A stretch of 8,174 nucleotides of DNA, taken from the NCBI GenBank assembly GCA_027071965.1, contig JALSYJ010000284.1, positions 1 through 8,174 of the forward strand, written 5' to 3'. The notes below the pieces were generated by a model. The model saw nothing but the letters and a program-made list of their open reading frames with translations, was not told the origin of the DNA and did not search any database. The DNA comes from Robiginitomaculum sp. GTDB lineage: Bacteria > Pseudomonadota > Alphaproteobacteria > Caulobacterales > Maricaulaceae. The position numbers and the translations under genes are program-made. This document shows positions 1-6,050 of the stretch, one piece after another (position 1 is the first letter of the stretch; each line of letters begins with the position of its first letter).

Positions 1-64
1 CAGTTGGTAGAGCGCCATGTTTACACCGTGGATGTCGGGAGTTCGAGCCTCTCATCGCCCACCA
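1..64 (+). tRNA. tRNA-Val(TAC), 5' end cut by window edge
   Basis: This is the 3' part of a valine tRNA; the 5' acceptor strand and the start of the D arm lie before the window. The anticodon stem pairs 15-19 with 27-31 (CCATG/CGTGG, one G-U pair). The seven-base loop TTTACAC puts the anticodon TAC at 22-24, which reads GTA and related valine codons. The T arm is 37-53 with the loop TTCGAGC. The 3' acceptor strand is 54-60 (ATCGCCC), the discriminator is A61, and CCA is encoded at 62-64. The missing 5' strand should therefore read close to GGGCGAT. Identity rests on the anticodon and the fold and is firm. A weak hairpin with a short T run at 173-193 is the only terminator-like candidate downstream. 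Confidence 0.95.
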
Positions 65-242
65 TTTTACTTACGCTATAATTCGGCTACCGCCGCATTA
101 CTTTTAGCGTGGGCCTGGGTCCGGTTCTGATGCTTTTGCTGGAATCACTCTCTTATTTCTAAGATTTGTGTTGGCAGGTTTTTGCCTGTTTTTCTATAAA
201 AGCTTACTTGTGTCTGCATATTGCTGTTTTGCGAATATTCTT

Positions 243-264
243 GCAGATTCTTTGAATAATCTGC
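243..264. repeat. 7-bp inverted repeat upstream of tRNA-Asp promoter
   Basis: GCAGATT at 243-249 is perfectly inverted as AATCTGC at 258-264 around an 8-base spacer. It ends one base before the TTGACG element of the candidate tRNA-Asp promoter. No T run follows on the plus strand, so it is not a typical intrinsic terminator. It could be an operator or a factor-binding site. A 7-bp stem with a short loop is expected a few times by chance in a window of this size, so only its position makes it worth noting. Confidence 0.3.
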
Positions 265-265
265 C

Positions 266-294
266 TTGACGAACCGCGTTCATAGCCGTATTTC
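266..294 (+). promoter_or_regulatory. Candidate promoter for tRNA-Asp
   Basis: TTGACG at 266-271 is a five-of-six match to the -35 consensus. A 17-base spacer leads to TATTTC at 289-294, which matches the -10 consensus only at its TAT. Transcription would start near position 300, about 40 bases before the tRNA-Asp gene, a plausible 5' leader for processing. The rest of the 275-base spacer (65-339) holds no convincing gene. A TATAAT at 77-82 lacks any -35 partner at the right distance. The -35 is good and the -10 is weak, so this is a moderate call. Confidence 0.4.
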
Positions 295-339
295 ATCGGC
301 TCTACCGCGCAAATCATTTCGCGGACATAAACGAGATGC

Positions 340-416
340 GCGGGTGTAGCTCAGTTGGTTAGAGTGCCGGCCTGTCACGCCGGAGGTCGCGGGTTCGAGT
401 CCCGTCACTCGCGCCA
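340..416 (+). tRNA. tRNA-Asp(GTC)
   Basis: Complete 77-base aspartate tRNA with an encoded CCA. The acceptor stem pairs GCGGGTG (340-346) with CACTCGC (406-412), with one G-U pair. The discriminator is G413 and CCA is 414-416. The D arm contains the usual GTAGCTCAGTTGGTTAGAG. The anticodon stem is CCGGC/GCCGG (367-371 with 379-383). The loop CTGTCAC places the anticodon GTC at 374-376, reading GAC and GAT. The T arm carries GGTTCGAGTCC. It lies 275 bases after tRNA-Val on the same strand and converges with mlaF, whose stop codon is 39 bases away. No strong terminator is visible between the two. Confidence 0.97.
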
Positions 417-455
417 TTTCGTTTTCAAAATGCTTTCCCGGAAATATTATTACAT

Positions 456-1226
456 TCAACCAGCCATCAGGTTTATGGGGCCGGTGGCGCTGCCTTTTAC
501 GAATTGGTCAACATACTCATTTTGCGAATTATCAATATCCTGTGCCGGGCCGCGCCAGATGATTTTACCTTCAAAAATCATGGCAATTTCATCACCTATA
601 TGACGTGCCGAGGGCATATCATGGGTGATTGAAATGGCTGTGGCGCCAAGTTCTGTGACCTGCTCTCTGATCAGCCTGTTAATTACATCAGCGGTGATAG
701 GATCAAGCCCGGTGGTTGGTTCATCAAAAAACAGGATTTGCGGTCTGGTTACAATCGCCCTTGCCAGTCCTACCCGTTTTTGCATCCCACCAGACAGCTC
801 AGCCGGCCGCAAATCAGCATTGGCCTCGGATAAGTTAACCCGGGCCATGGCCTCGATTGCCAGTTCCTTTGCCCGCTTGCGCGGCATGTTATCGGCATGG
901 GTAAGGCGAAAAGCAACATTCTCCCATATGCTAAGACTGTCGAACAATGCTCCTCCTTGAAACAACATGCCGAATTTGCGGGCTATTTTTTCTTGTTTGC
1001 GCGGCGACAGGCCGATTATTTGTGTGCCATCAATTTCAATCGAACCTTGATCTGGATGCAACAGGCCAAGGATGGATTTAAGCAATACTGATTTCCCAGT
1101 TCCGGAGCCACCAATGACCACCAGAGATTTTCCAGCATCAACATTCAAGTTCACGCCTTGCAATACATGCTTTGAGCCAAAGCTCTTGTGCAGGTTTGAT
1201 ATGGAGATTTTAGGATTATTGCTCAT
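456..1226 (-). CDS. mlaF: MlaF-family lipid-transport ABC ATPase
   Basis: Predicted cytoplasmic ATPase subunit of an Mla/Ttg2-type ABC transporter, which moves phospholipids between the inner and outer membranes and helps keep the outer membrane asymmetric. The 256 residues show a full nucleotide-binding domain: Walker A GGSGTGKS at 39-46, Q-loop Gln90, signature LSGGMQKR at 144-151, Walker B ILFFDEP at 164-170 and switch His202. The C-terminal stretch QFVKGSATGP near 241-250 resembles the tail of MlaF proteins rather than that of other ABC ATPases. The ATG start at 1226 overlaps the mlaE stop in an ATGA. No Shine-Dalgarno sequence is visible upstream, so translation probably depends on coupling to mlaE. 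No mlaD follows: downstream is a convergent tRNA-Asp. The family call is firm, while the exact lipid substrate is inferred. Confidence 0.9.
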   Translation of the reverse strand: MSNNPKISISNLHKSFGSKHVLQGVNLNVDAGKSLVVIGGSGTGKSVLLKSILGLLHPDQGSIEIDGTQIIGLSPRKQEKIARKFGMLFQGGALFDSLSIWENVAFRLTHADNMPRKRAKELAIEAMARVNLSEANADLRPAELSGGMQKRVGLARAIVTRPQILFFDEPTTGLDPITADVINRLIREQVTELGATAISITHDMPSARHIGDEIAMIFEGKIIWRGPAQDIDNSQNEYVDQFVKGSATGPINLMAG

Positions 1227-1990
1227 ACGAATAACGAGGTTAGCATATAATTGGCGGCAAATATCAAAATAGCAGCGCTTACCACCGCATTGGTAGTGGC
1301 CCGGCCAACTCCTTGCGCGCCTCTACCGGAATTGTGACCGTGATAACAGCCCATTAAGGCGATAATAAACCCAAAAACCGCAGCTTTGATCAATCCGGAA
1401 GCTACATCCCATCCAGTAATGAAGTCTATGGTGTTTTTCACATAAAGCGGGCCGTTAAAGCCAAGGCTTTGGGTGGCAACGGCAAATCCTCCAAAAACCC
1501 CGATAATATCAGCAATAAGTACAAGTAATGGCACTGCAATCAGGGCCGCAATAATGCGTGGAGCATAAAGATAATTAAATGGGTTGGTGGACAAGGTGCG
1601 CAAAGCATCAATTTGCTCGGTTACTTTCATTGCACCGATCTCTGCCGCAATAGCAGCACTAACCCGTCCAGCCAGCATCAGGGAAGCCAGTACCGGCCCC
1701 AATTCACGGGTGATGCCAATACCAACAATATTGGGCACAAAGCTCTCGGCATTAAACCTTGCTCCACCTGTATAAATATTAAGAGCCAGAGCAGCTCCGG
1801 TAAATACAGCCGTTAAACCCACTACCGGCAAAGAGAAATACCCGATACTGAGCAATTGTCGGCCAATCTGTCTTAAAAACCATGGCGGGCTGATTATCGC
1901 CAGCACACAGTGCCAGGCAAATAATGTAACCTGCCCAATGGCGCGCAGCAGGCCAAGGCTGGCTCGGCCAATTGAAGCAATGGGATTCAT
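1223..1990 (-). CDS. mlaE: MlaE-family lipid-transport ABC permease
   Basis: Inner-membrane permease partner of the MlaF ATPase, of the MlaE/Ttg2B/YrbE family (255 residues, the usual family length). The family hallmark is plain: RELGPVLASLMLAGRVSAA begins at about residue 95, followed by a conserved segment with IGAMKVTEQIDAL up to about 130. A second conserved block, GCYHGHNSGRGAQGVGRAT, lies near 214-232. Hydrophobic stretches suitable for membrane helices lie near 48-72, 143-170, 198-215 and 233-254, with an interfacial N-terminal helix before them. The ATG at 1990 overlaps the alr stop in an ATGA, and its own stop overlaps the mlaF start in the same way, so alr, mlaE and mlaF appear translationally coupled. 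In known systems MlaE works with the MlaD periplasmic ring, which is not encoded here. Confidence 0.9.
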   Translation of the reverse strand: MNPIASIGRASLGLLRAIGQVTLFAWHCVLAIISPPWFLRQIGRQLLSIGYFSLPVVGLTAVFTGAALALNIYTGGARFNAESFVPNIVGIGITRELGPVLASLMLAGRVSAAIAAEIGAMKVTEQIDALRTLSTNPFNYLYAPRIIAALIAVPLLVLIADIIGVFGGFAVATQSLGFNGPLYVKNTIDFITGWDVASGLIKAAVFGFIIALMGCYHGHNSGRGAQGVGRATTNAVVSAAILIFAANYMLTSLFV

Positions 1991-3066
1991 AATCCATCTT
2001 TCATATAGATAGGTTTTACTCTGGGGCCAATACTGGTCAAAAGCTCATAGGCAATGGTCTGGCAAGTATCAGCAAGATCGTTTAAGTCAGCGCCCATAAA
2101 AGCTATCCTGTCTCCGGGTTTTATCGGACGCTCAATAGCACTAACGTCGAGTGTTGTCATATCCATGCTTATGCGACCAACAATTGGCGCGGCCTGCCCA
2201 TCAATCCAGCCATGTCCACCATGACTTGCGGCGCGGAACAGGCCATCAGCATAACCATAGGCTATTGTTGCCAGCTTCATGGGCTTGGGCGCGCAAAATC
2301 GGGCACCATAGCCAATGCTTTGCCCTGCAGCCACAGAACGCACCTGTAATATTGGTGCCATTATCGTAGCTACTGGGGCAAGGCCAATTGAGGCGTGGCC
2401 GCGATCAAGAGGGTTGCCACCATAAAGACCAATACCGGGCCGGGTCAGATCAAAGTGATATTCTGATCCCATAACGATGCCGGCAGAATTAGCAAGAGAA
2501 GCCGGTATGTCTGTGAATTGAGTACAAATATCTTTAAATCTGGCAAGTTGCAGGGAATTTAACGGGTGCTGCAAAGAAGAGGCACAGGCCAGATGACTCA
2601 TTATCAAAGACAGGTTCAAATTTGTCGTGTCAATGTTTTGTGCCTGCTCATAATTGATGCCGAGGCGGTTAATCCCTGTATCAAAATGCAAGGCAGCGGG
2701 TTTGCTTTGGCCGTTTTTTTGCCAATAGCTAATGTCTGCCACGGAATTTAAGACCGGAACAAGATCATGCTCAAAATCATCACCAGTTACTGATCTATCG
2801 GGGCCGTGAAGCACATAAATTACCGGGCCTTTACCTAGTTTTTGGCGTAAAAGCACACCCTCATGATGATGGGCCACAAAGAAATGCTCACAGCCAAGAT
2901 CATGCAAAACAGGAGCTATCTTTGCCATTCCCAGACCATATGCATCAGCCTTTACAGCTGCTGCAGTTGTTGCGCCATCAGACAGATTGGCAAAATATTG
3001 ATAGTTTTTGGCCAAGGCACTTAAATCAATGCGCACTTCAGTCTGGCTGGGTAAGGGCAATAACAT
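1987..3066 (-). CDS. alr: Alanine racemase
   Basis: Pyridoxal-phosphate enzyme interconverting L- and D-alanine in the cytoplasm, supplying D-alanine for peptidoglycan. From the ATG at 3066 the protein has 359 residues, typical of the family. The cofactor lysine is Lys39 in AAVKADAYGLG. The second catalytic base is Tyr253 in SIGYGARF. HFDTGINRLG lies at 127-136, RPGIGLYG at 209-216, RISMDMTTLD near 298-307, and the C-terminal motif is ELLTSIGPRV. The frame stays open upstream to a TTG at 3105, giving 372 residues. I prefer 3066 because it places the first strand motif (RIDL) about 12 residues from the start, as usual. Neither start has a clear Shine-Dalgarno sequence. It lies 56 bases after dnaB and overlaps mlaE by 4 bases. 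Whether it is biosynthetic or catabolic cannot be told from sequence, but the context favours biosynthetic. Confidence 0.92.
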   Translation of the reverse strand: MLLPLPSQTEVRIDLSALAKNYQYFANLSDGATTAAAVKADAYGLGMAKIAPVLHDLGCEHFFVAHHHEGVLLRQKLGKGPVIYVLHGPDRSVTGDDFEHDLVPVLNSVADISYWQKNGQSKPAALHFDTGINRLGINYEQAQNIDTTNLNLSLIMSHLACASSLQHPLNSLQLARFKDICTQFTDIPASLANSAGIVMGSEYHFDLTRPGIGLYGGNPLDRGHASIGLAPVATIMAPILQVRSVAAGQSIGYGARFCAPKPMKLATIAYGYADGLFRAASHGGHGWIDGQAAPIVGRISMDMTTLDVSAIERPIKPGDRIAFMGADLNDLADTCQTIAYELLTSIGPRVKPIYMKDGL

Positions 3067-3122
3067 GGGCAAAACTTGAACGAAAGCAGCAGGATTCGCA
3101 AGCAATGTTTCTGATTTTGATG

Positions 3123-4574
3123 TTATTGCTGAATGTCTTTTTCCCGACCTGTGGTGTCACGATTGCCAAATTTGGTAAATGCAGGCTCAAAGGTCAATTC
3201 CACGCGCCCGGTGGGGCCGTGACGTTGCTTGGCAATGTCTACTTCGGCCACATTGTAAATCGGGGCAATTTTGATCTGCCAGTCCTCATGCTCAGGAGTG
3301 CCGCGTTCAGGTTCTTTTTCATAATAAGCCGGGCGATAGACAAACATAACCACATCCGCATCTTGCTCAATGGATCCTGATTCACGCAAATCTGCCAATT
3401 GCGGTTTTGGTGGATTACGGCTTTCTACGTTTCGTGACAATTGTGATAGCGCCAGAACAGGAACGTTTAACTCCTTGGCCAGGGTTTTTAGGGTCTGGGT
3501 TATCTGGCTAACTTCCTGAACTCGTCCATCATTGCGTCGGGCATTTGCTGTGAGTAATTGCAGATAATCAACCACAATCAAATCAAGGGATCCTGCTGTT
3601 CGTTTTAATCGCCTTGCCCTGGCCGCCATAACTGCTACGGGCAGGCCGCCAGTATCATCAATAAATAGCGGTATTTCATTAAGTTCCCGTGCGGCATCAA
3701 CCAGCGAGTCAAAGTCGTCCTTTTGGATTTCACCTTTGCGAATGCTTGAGGATGAAATGCGGGCATATTCTGAAAGCAGTCGTGTGGCAAGCTGGTCTGC
3801 GGACATCTCCAGCGAGAAAAAAGCAACCACTCCGCCAGATTTGGTTCTGCGCACCCCGTTTTGTTCTTCAAACTTGTAATTTCTGGCGACGTGAAAGGCA
3901 ATATTAGTAGCTAAGGCCGATTTACCCATGCCCGGCCTTCCCGCCAGGATCAAAAGATCCGAAGGATGTAATCCGCCTAGTTTTTTATCCAAATCAATCA
4001 GTCCGGTGGATACCCCTGATAATCCACCATCGCGCTTAAAGGCGCTGGCTGCCATTTCCATGGCGCTGGTAAGTGAACGTGAAAACGGCGAAAATCCTGA
4101 TGATATGCCTCCGGTTTCGGCCAGATTAAAGATCATTTCTTCTGCGCCGTCCAATAGTTCTGGCCCGGTTTTTCCATCTGGCGGGTCTTTGGCTTCTTTG
4201 GAGATTTCCTCGGCAATACGCATCAGATCACGTCTGGTAGACAAATCAATAATCAGTCTGGCATATTCCGGTGCATTGGCCGAGGTTCCGGCATTTGCCA
4301 TCAATGTCGCCAGATACTTGACCCCGCCGATTTCTTTCATGCCTTCGTGATTTTTTATTTTATCACGCATGGTCAGGCCATCAGCCAGCGATCCTTTGTG
4401 GATCAGACGGGCAATTTCATCATATAGCCAGCCATGAACCTTGTCGTAAAAATGATTGGGTTGCAGACCTTCTCCAATACGAAAAAGCACTTCGTTATCG
4501 AACAGAATAGCACCGATAACCGCTTGTTCAGCCTCCAGGTCATGAGGGGCTGACTGTATGATTTCGTCGTTCAT
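3123..4574 (-). CDS. dnaB: Replicative DNA helicase DnaB
   Basis: Hexameric ATP-driven helicase that unwinds DNA at the replication fork and contacts primase and the loader. With the ATG at 4574 it has 483 residues. The N-terminal domain (about 8-110) opens with PHDLEAEQAVIGAIL. The RecA-like C-terminal domain begins with STGLIDLDKKLGGL at about 189-202. It carries Walker A GRPGMGKS at 212-219, FFSLEMS at 252-258, Walker B DLIVVDYLQLL at 331-341, LSQLSRNVESR at 376-386, and KQRHGPTG at 449-456 holding the arginine-finger region. About 16 basic and polar residues at 233-248 (YKFEEQNGVRRTKSGG) lengthen the loop after Walker A, something I associate with alphaproteobacterial DnaB. A TTG immediately before the ATG would add one residue and is unlikely to be used. 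It has its own candidate promoter at 4604-4632 and is followed by alr. No intein is present. Confidence 0.97.
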   Translation of the reverse strand: MNDEIIQSAPHDLEAEQAVIGAILFDNEVLFRIGEGLQPNHFYDKVHGWLYDEIARLIHKGSLADGLTMRDKIKNHEGMKEIGGVKYLATLMANAGTSANAPEYARLIIDLSTRRDLMRIAEEISKEAKDPPDGKTGPELLDGAEEMIFNLAETGGISSGFSPFSRSLTSAMEMAASAFKRDGGLSGVSTGLIDLDKKLGGLHPSDLLILAGRPGMGKSALATNIAFHVARNYKFEEQNGVRRTKSGGVVAFFSLEMSADQLATRLLSEYARISSSSIRKGEIQKDDFDSLVDAARELNEIPLFIDDTGGLPVAVMAARARRLKRTAGSLDLIVVDYLQLLTANARRNDGRVQEVSQITQTLKTLAKELNVPVLALSQLSRNVESRNPPKPQLADLRESGSIEQDADVVMFVYRPAYYEKEPERGTPEHEDWQIKIAPIYNVAEVDIAKQRHGPTGRVELTFEPAFTKFGNRDTTGREKDIQQ

Positions 4575-4603
4575 CAACTTGTTCTTTTTTCCGTATCTGA
4601 CAA

Positions 4604-4632
4604 ATTACACCTTACATAATTTTTAAGACCAA
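4604..4632 (-). promoter_or_regulatory. Candidate promoter of dnaB-alr-mlaEF
   Basis: On the minus strand TTGGTC (4627-4632) is followed by a 17-base spacer and TGTAAT (4604-4609). The -10 matches TATAAT at five of six bases; the -35 matches only its TTG. Transcription would begin near 4597, leaving a leader of about 23 bases before the dnaB ATG. The preceding rplI operon ends at a strong terminator, so dnaB needs a start signal in this spacer, and this is the best one visible. DnaA-box-like sites lie just upstream of it. Confidence 0.5.
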
Positions 4633-4649
4633 GTAGGGGGTATTTGCGC

Positions 4650-4706
4650 TTTATGCACAACGCTCCACAGGCAATTTCTCATATTGTTGATAAAGCTGTG
4701 CATAAA
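4650..4706. promoter_or_regulatory. DnaA-box-like cluster upstream of dnaB
   Basis: Two 9-mers fit the DnaA box pattern TTATNCACA exactly: TTATGCACA at 4651-4659 on the plus strand and its reverse complement TGTGCATAA at 4697-4705. A third site, TGTTGATAA at 4685-4693 (TTATCAACA on the minus strand), differs from TTATCCACA at one base. The two outer sites extend to a perfect 10-bp inverted repeat (4650-4659 with 4697-4706). The nearest box lies about 55-60 bases upstream of the predicted dnaB transcription start, a sensible position for control by DnaA. The rightmost box overlaps the T-run side of the rplI terminator. The match is direct observation; binding by DnaA is inferred. Confidence 0.5.
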
Positions 4707-4733
4707 AAAACGGGCCCTGTTTTAGGGGCCCGT
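4703..4733 (-). terminator. Intrinsic terminator of rpsF-rpsR-rplI
   Basis: A perfect 8-bp GC-rich stem (4710-4717 with 4726-4733, ACGGGCCC/GGGCCCGT) encloses an 8-base loop. On the minus strand it runs straight into a T tract that comes from the A run at 4704-4710. The stem ends about 50 bases past the rplI stop codon. There is no T tract on the plus side, so it acts in one direction only. It separates the ribosomal-protein operon from dnaB. Confidence 0.9.
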
Positions 4734-4781
4734 CTTGATAGTCATTTTGAAAGAACAGCTACTTAAGTGTGTTTTAAGTAT

Positions 4782-5417
4782 TTAGTCCGCTGCTTCTTCG
4801 TTTTTTGTCGCCTCGTCATCTGCAACATCTTCGGCAGTAGGAGCACTTTCCAGTTCGATTTCAGCTTCGGGGTCGAACATGGCAGCAGCCTGTTCCTCGG
4901 CGATCTCTGCCTTGGCAGCGCGTTCCTGCTCGTGCCCTGAGGAAATAACATCCTCGCCCTTAGCCTGACGCTCTCCTTCTTCGGGGGTGCGCGCCACATT
5001 TATTTTAACTGTTATGAACACCTCAGGGTGCATGTTAATTCGTACATCATGCAGTCCCACTTCTTTGATTGGGCTGCTTAGATTGACCTGGGAGCGGGAA
5101 ATATCATTGCTGACGGCATCAGCAATATCTCTGGCCGAGACCGAGCCATAAAGATGTCCGGTTTCACCGGCCTGACGGATCAGGAGATATGTCTGGCCAT
5201 CCAGTTCCTTTCCTGCATTTTCTGCAGCGGCACGCTTTTCTTCATTGAGTTTTTCAATGGCCTCACGTTCGCGCTCAAATCGAGCTATATTCTCCGGATT
5301 AGCGCGAAGCGCCTTGCCCTGAGGTAGCAGGAAATTACGGGCAAAGCCGTCCTTTACCTTTACTACATCACCAATGGAGCCGAGTTTCTCAACCCGTTCT
5401 AGTAATACAATTTGCAT
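4782..5417 (-). CDS. rplI: Large-subunit ribosomal protein L9 with long acidic C-terminal tail
   Basis: Component of the 50S subunit that binds 23S rRNA and reaches out from the L1 side of the ribosome. The N-terminal domain is canonical: MQIVLLERVEKLG, then GDVVKVKDGFARNFLLPQGK at about 16-35. A long charged connecting helix (about 45-75) and the C-terminal domain follow, the latter with GHLYGSVSARDIA near 87-99 and HPEVFITVKINV near 130-141. At 211 residues it is longer than the roughly 150-residue E. coli protein. The last 60 or so residues form a low-complexity tail rich in Glu, Ala and Asp, ending NEEAAD. Such tails occur in some alphaproteobacterial L9 proteins. The ATG at 5417 follows an AGGGAG Shine-Dalgarno sequence. 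It is the last gene of the operon, 10 bases after rpsR, with the terminator downstream. Confidence 0.96.
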   Translation of the reverse strand: MQIVLLERVEKLGSIGDVVKVKDGFARNFLLPQGKALRANPENIARFEREREAIEKLNEEKRAAAENAGKELDGQTYLLIRQAGETGHLYGSVSARDIADAVSNDISRSQVNLSSPIKEVGLHDVRINMHPEVFITVKINVARTPEEGERQAKGEDVISSGHEQERAAKAEIAEEQAAAMFDPEAEIELESAPTAEDVADDEATKNEEAAD

Positions 5418-5427
5418 CGTGTTCTCC

Positions 5428-5685
5428 CTAATTCACTGCGTAGGGCAGCAGGGCCAGAAACCGGGCGCGTTTAATGGCGCGGGATAATTGACGTTGTTTC
5501 TTGATTGAAACTGCAGTTATCCGTGATGGAATAATTTTTCCACGTTCGGACATATATCGCTGCAGTAATTTTGGGTCTTTATAATCAATCTTCGGGGAAT
5601 TCTCACCGGAGAATGGGCATACCTTGCGACGGCGGGCAAATGGGCGTTTGGTCGGAAGGTTGGTTATATTAACTTTCATAGACAT
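5428..5685 (-). CDS. rpsR: Small-subunit ribosomal protein S18
   Basis: 30S subunit protein that pairs with S6 and binds the platform region of 16S rRNA. The 85 residues are full length for the family. FARRRKVCPFSG lies near residues 16-27. KIDYKDPKLLQRYMSERGKI begins at about 32. The basic block PSRITAVSIKKQRQLSRAIK, followed by RARFLALLPY, ends the protein. The ATG at 5685 is preceded by AGGA with a 6-base gap. A second ATG two codons later would make that gap 12 bases, so the first ATG is preferred. It lies 8 bases after the rpsF stop and 10 before the rplI start, consistent with one transcript and balanced output of the S6-S18 pair. Confidence 0.97.
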   Translation of the reverse strand: MSMKVNITNLPTKRPFARRRKVCPFSGENSPKIDYKDPKLLQRYMSERGKIIPSRITAVSIKKQRQLSRAIKRARFLALLPYAVN

Positions 5686-5693
5686 GGCTTTTC

Positions 5694-6050
5694 CTATCTC
5701 CCGGCTGGGCTGCGGCGCTTGCGTTCTTCACGCTTGGCTAAAATAGCGGATGGCCCTTCGGTAAATTCTTCAACCCGAATGGTCATGTGACGTAAAACGT
5801 CTTCATTGATCCGCAATTTTCGTTCCATTTCATGCATTACTGGCGCATCGGCTTCAATGTTTAATAGTACATAATGACCTTTGCGGTTCTTGCGAACCTT
5901 ATAGGCCATTGAGCGCAAGCCCCAATGTTCAATTTTGTCAACTTTGCCGCCGCTCTCTTCGATGAACGTGCGTAATTCTTCTGCAATCGCTTCTACTTGC
6001 GCCGTGGTGATGTCCTGACGCGCGATTAGTGTGTGTTCATAGTTTGGCAT
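5694..6050 (-). CDS. rpsF: Small-subunit ribosomal protein S6
   Basis: 30S protein that forms a heterodimer with S18 on the 16S rRNA platform. From the ATG at 6050 it has 118 residues. It begins MPNYEHTLIARQDIT, with GGKVDKIEHWGLRSMAYKV near 34-52, a strand with HYVLLNIEA near 59-67, and VLRHMTIRVEE near 85-95. The C-terminal tail is basic (KREERKRRSPAGR), whereas the E. coli tail is acidic after its glutamylation site. The frame is open upstream to an ATG at 6230, but the extra 60 residues are unlike S6. The start at 6050 has a strong AGGGAG Shine-Dalgarno sequence 5 bases before it. It is the first gene of the rpsF-rpsR-rplI operon and has a leader of about 130 bases (see separate entry). 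Confidence 0.96.
   Translation of the reverse strand: MPNYEHTLIARQDITTAQVEAIAEELRTFIEESGGKVDKIEHWGLRSMAYKVRKNRKGHYVLLNIEADAPVMHEMERKLRINEDVLRHMTIRVEEFTEGPSAILAKREERKRRSPAGR

Noticed and set aside
73..83. 11-mer ACGCTATAATT repeated at 73-83 and 8113-8123
   Set aside because: It looks like two independent -10 boxes; an 11-base match at 8 kb distance in a window of this size is expected by chance. The first copy also lacks a -35.
173..193. Weak hairpin CAGG/CCTG followed by TTTTT after tRNA-Val
   Set aside because: Only four Watson-Crick pairs support it, too weak to list as a terminator, though its position would suit one.
305..324. CCGCG/CGCGG inverted repeat before tRNA-Asp
   Set aside because: A 5-bp stem around a 10-base loop is common by chance; it may fold in the tRNA leader but nothing supports a role.
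418..430. 13-base TTCGTTTTCAAAA inverted at 8156-8168
   Set aside because: AT-rich, and about one such inverted match is expected by chance in 8 kb. There is no other sign of a mobile element or attachment site such as an integrase or duplicated tRNA end.
431..445. Short TTTC/GAAA stem between tRNA-Asp and mlaF
   Set aside because: A four-pair stem with a three-base loop and no T run is not a credible terminator for either convergent unit.
625..960. 111-codon open frame on the plus strand
   Set aside because: It is antisense to mlaF and shows no domain.
2922..3380. 152-codon open frame on the plus strand
   Set aside because: It lies antisense across the alr-dnaB junction, whose minus-strand frames encode clear conserved proteins; its translation has no recognisable domain.
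3928..4350. 140-codon open frame on the plus strand
   Set aside because: It is the antisense shadow of dnaB; codon structure belongs to the minus strand.
4763..4999. 78-codon open frame on the minus strand
   Set aside because: It is a frame-shifted shadow of the low-complexity tail of rplI.
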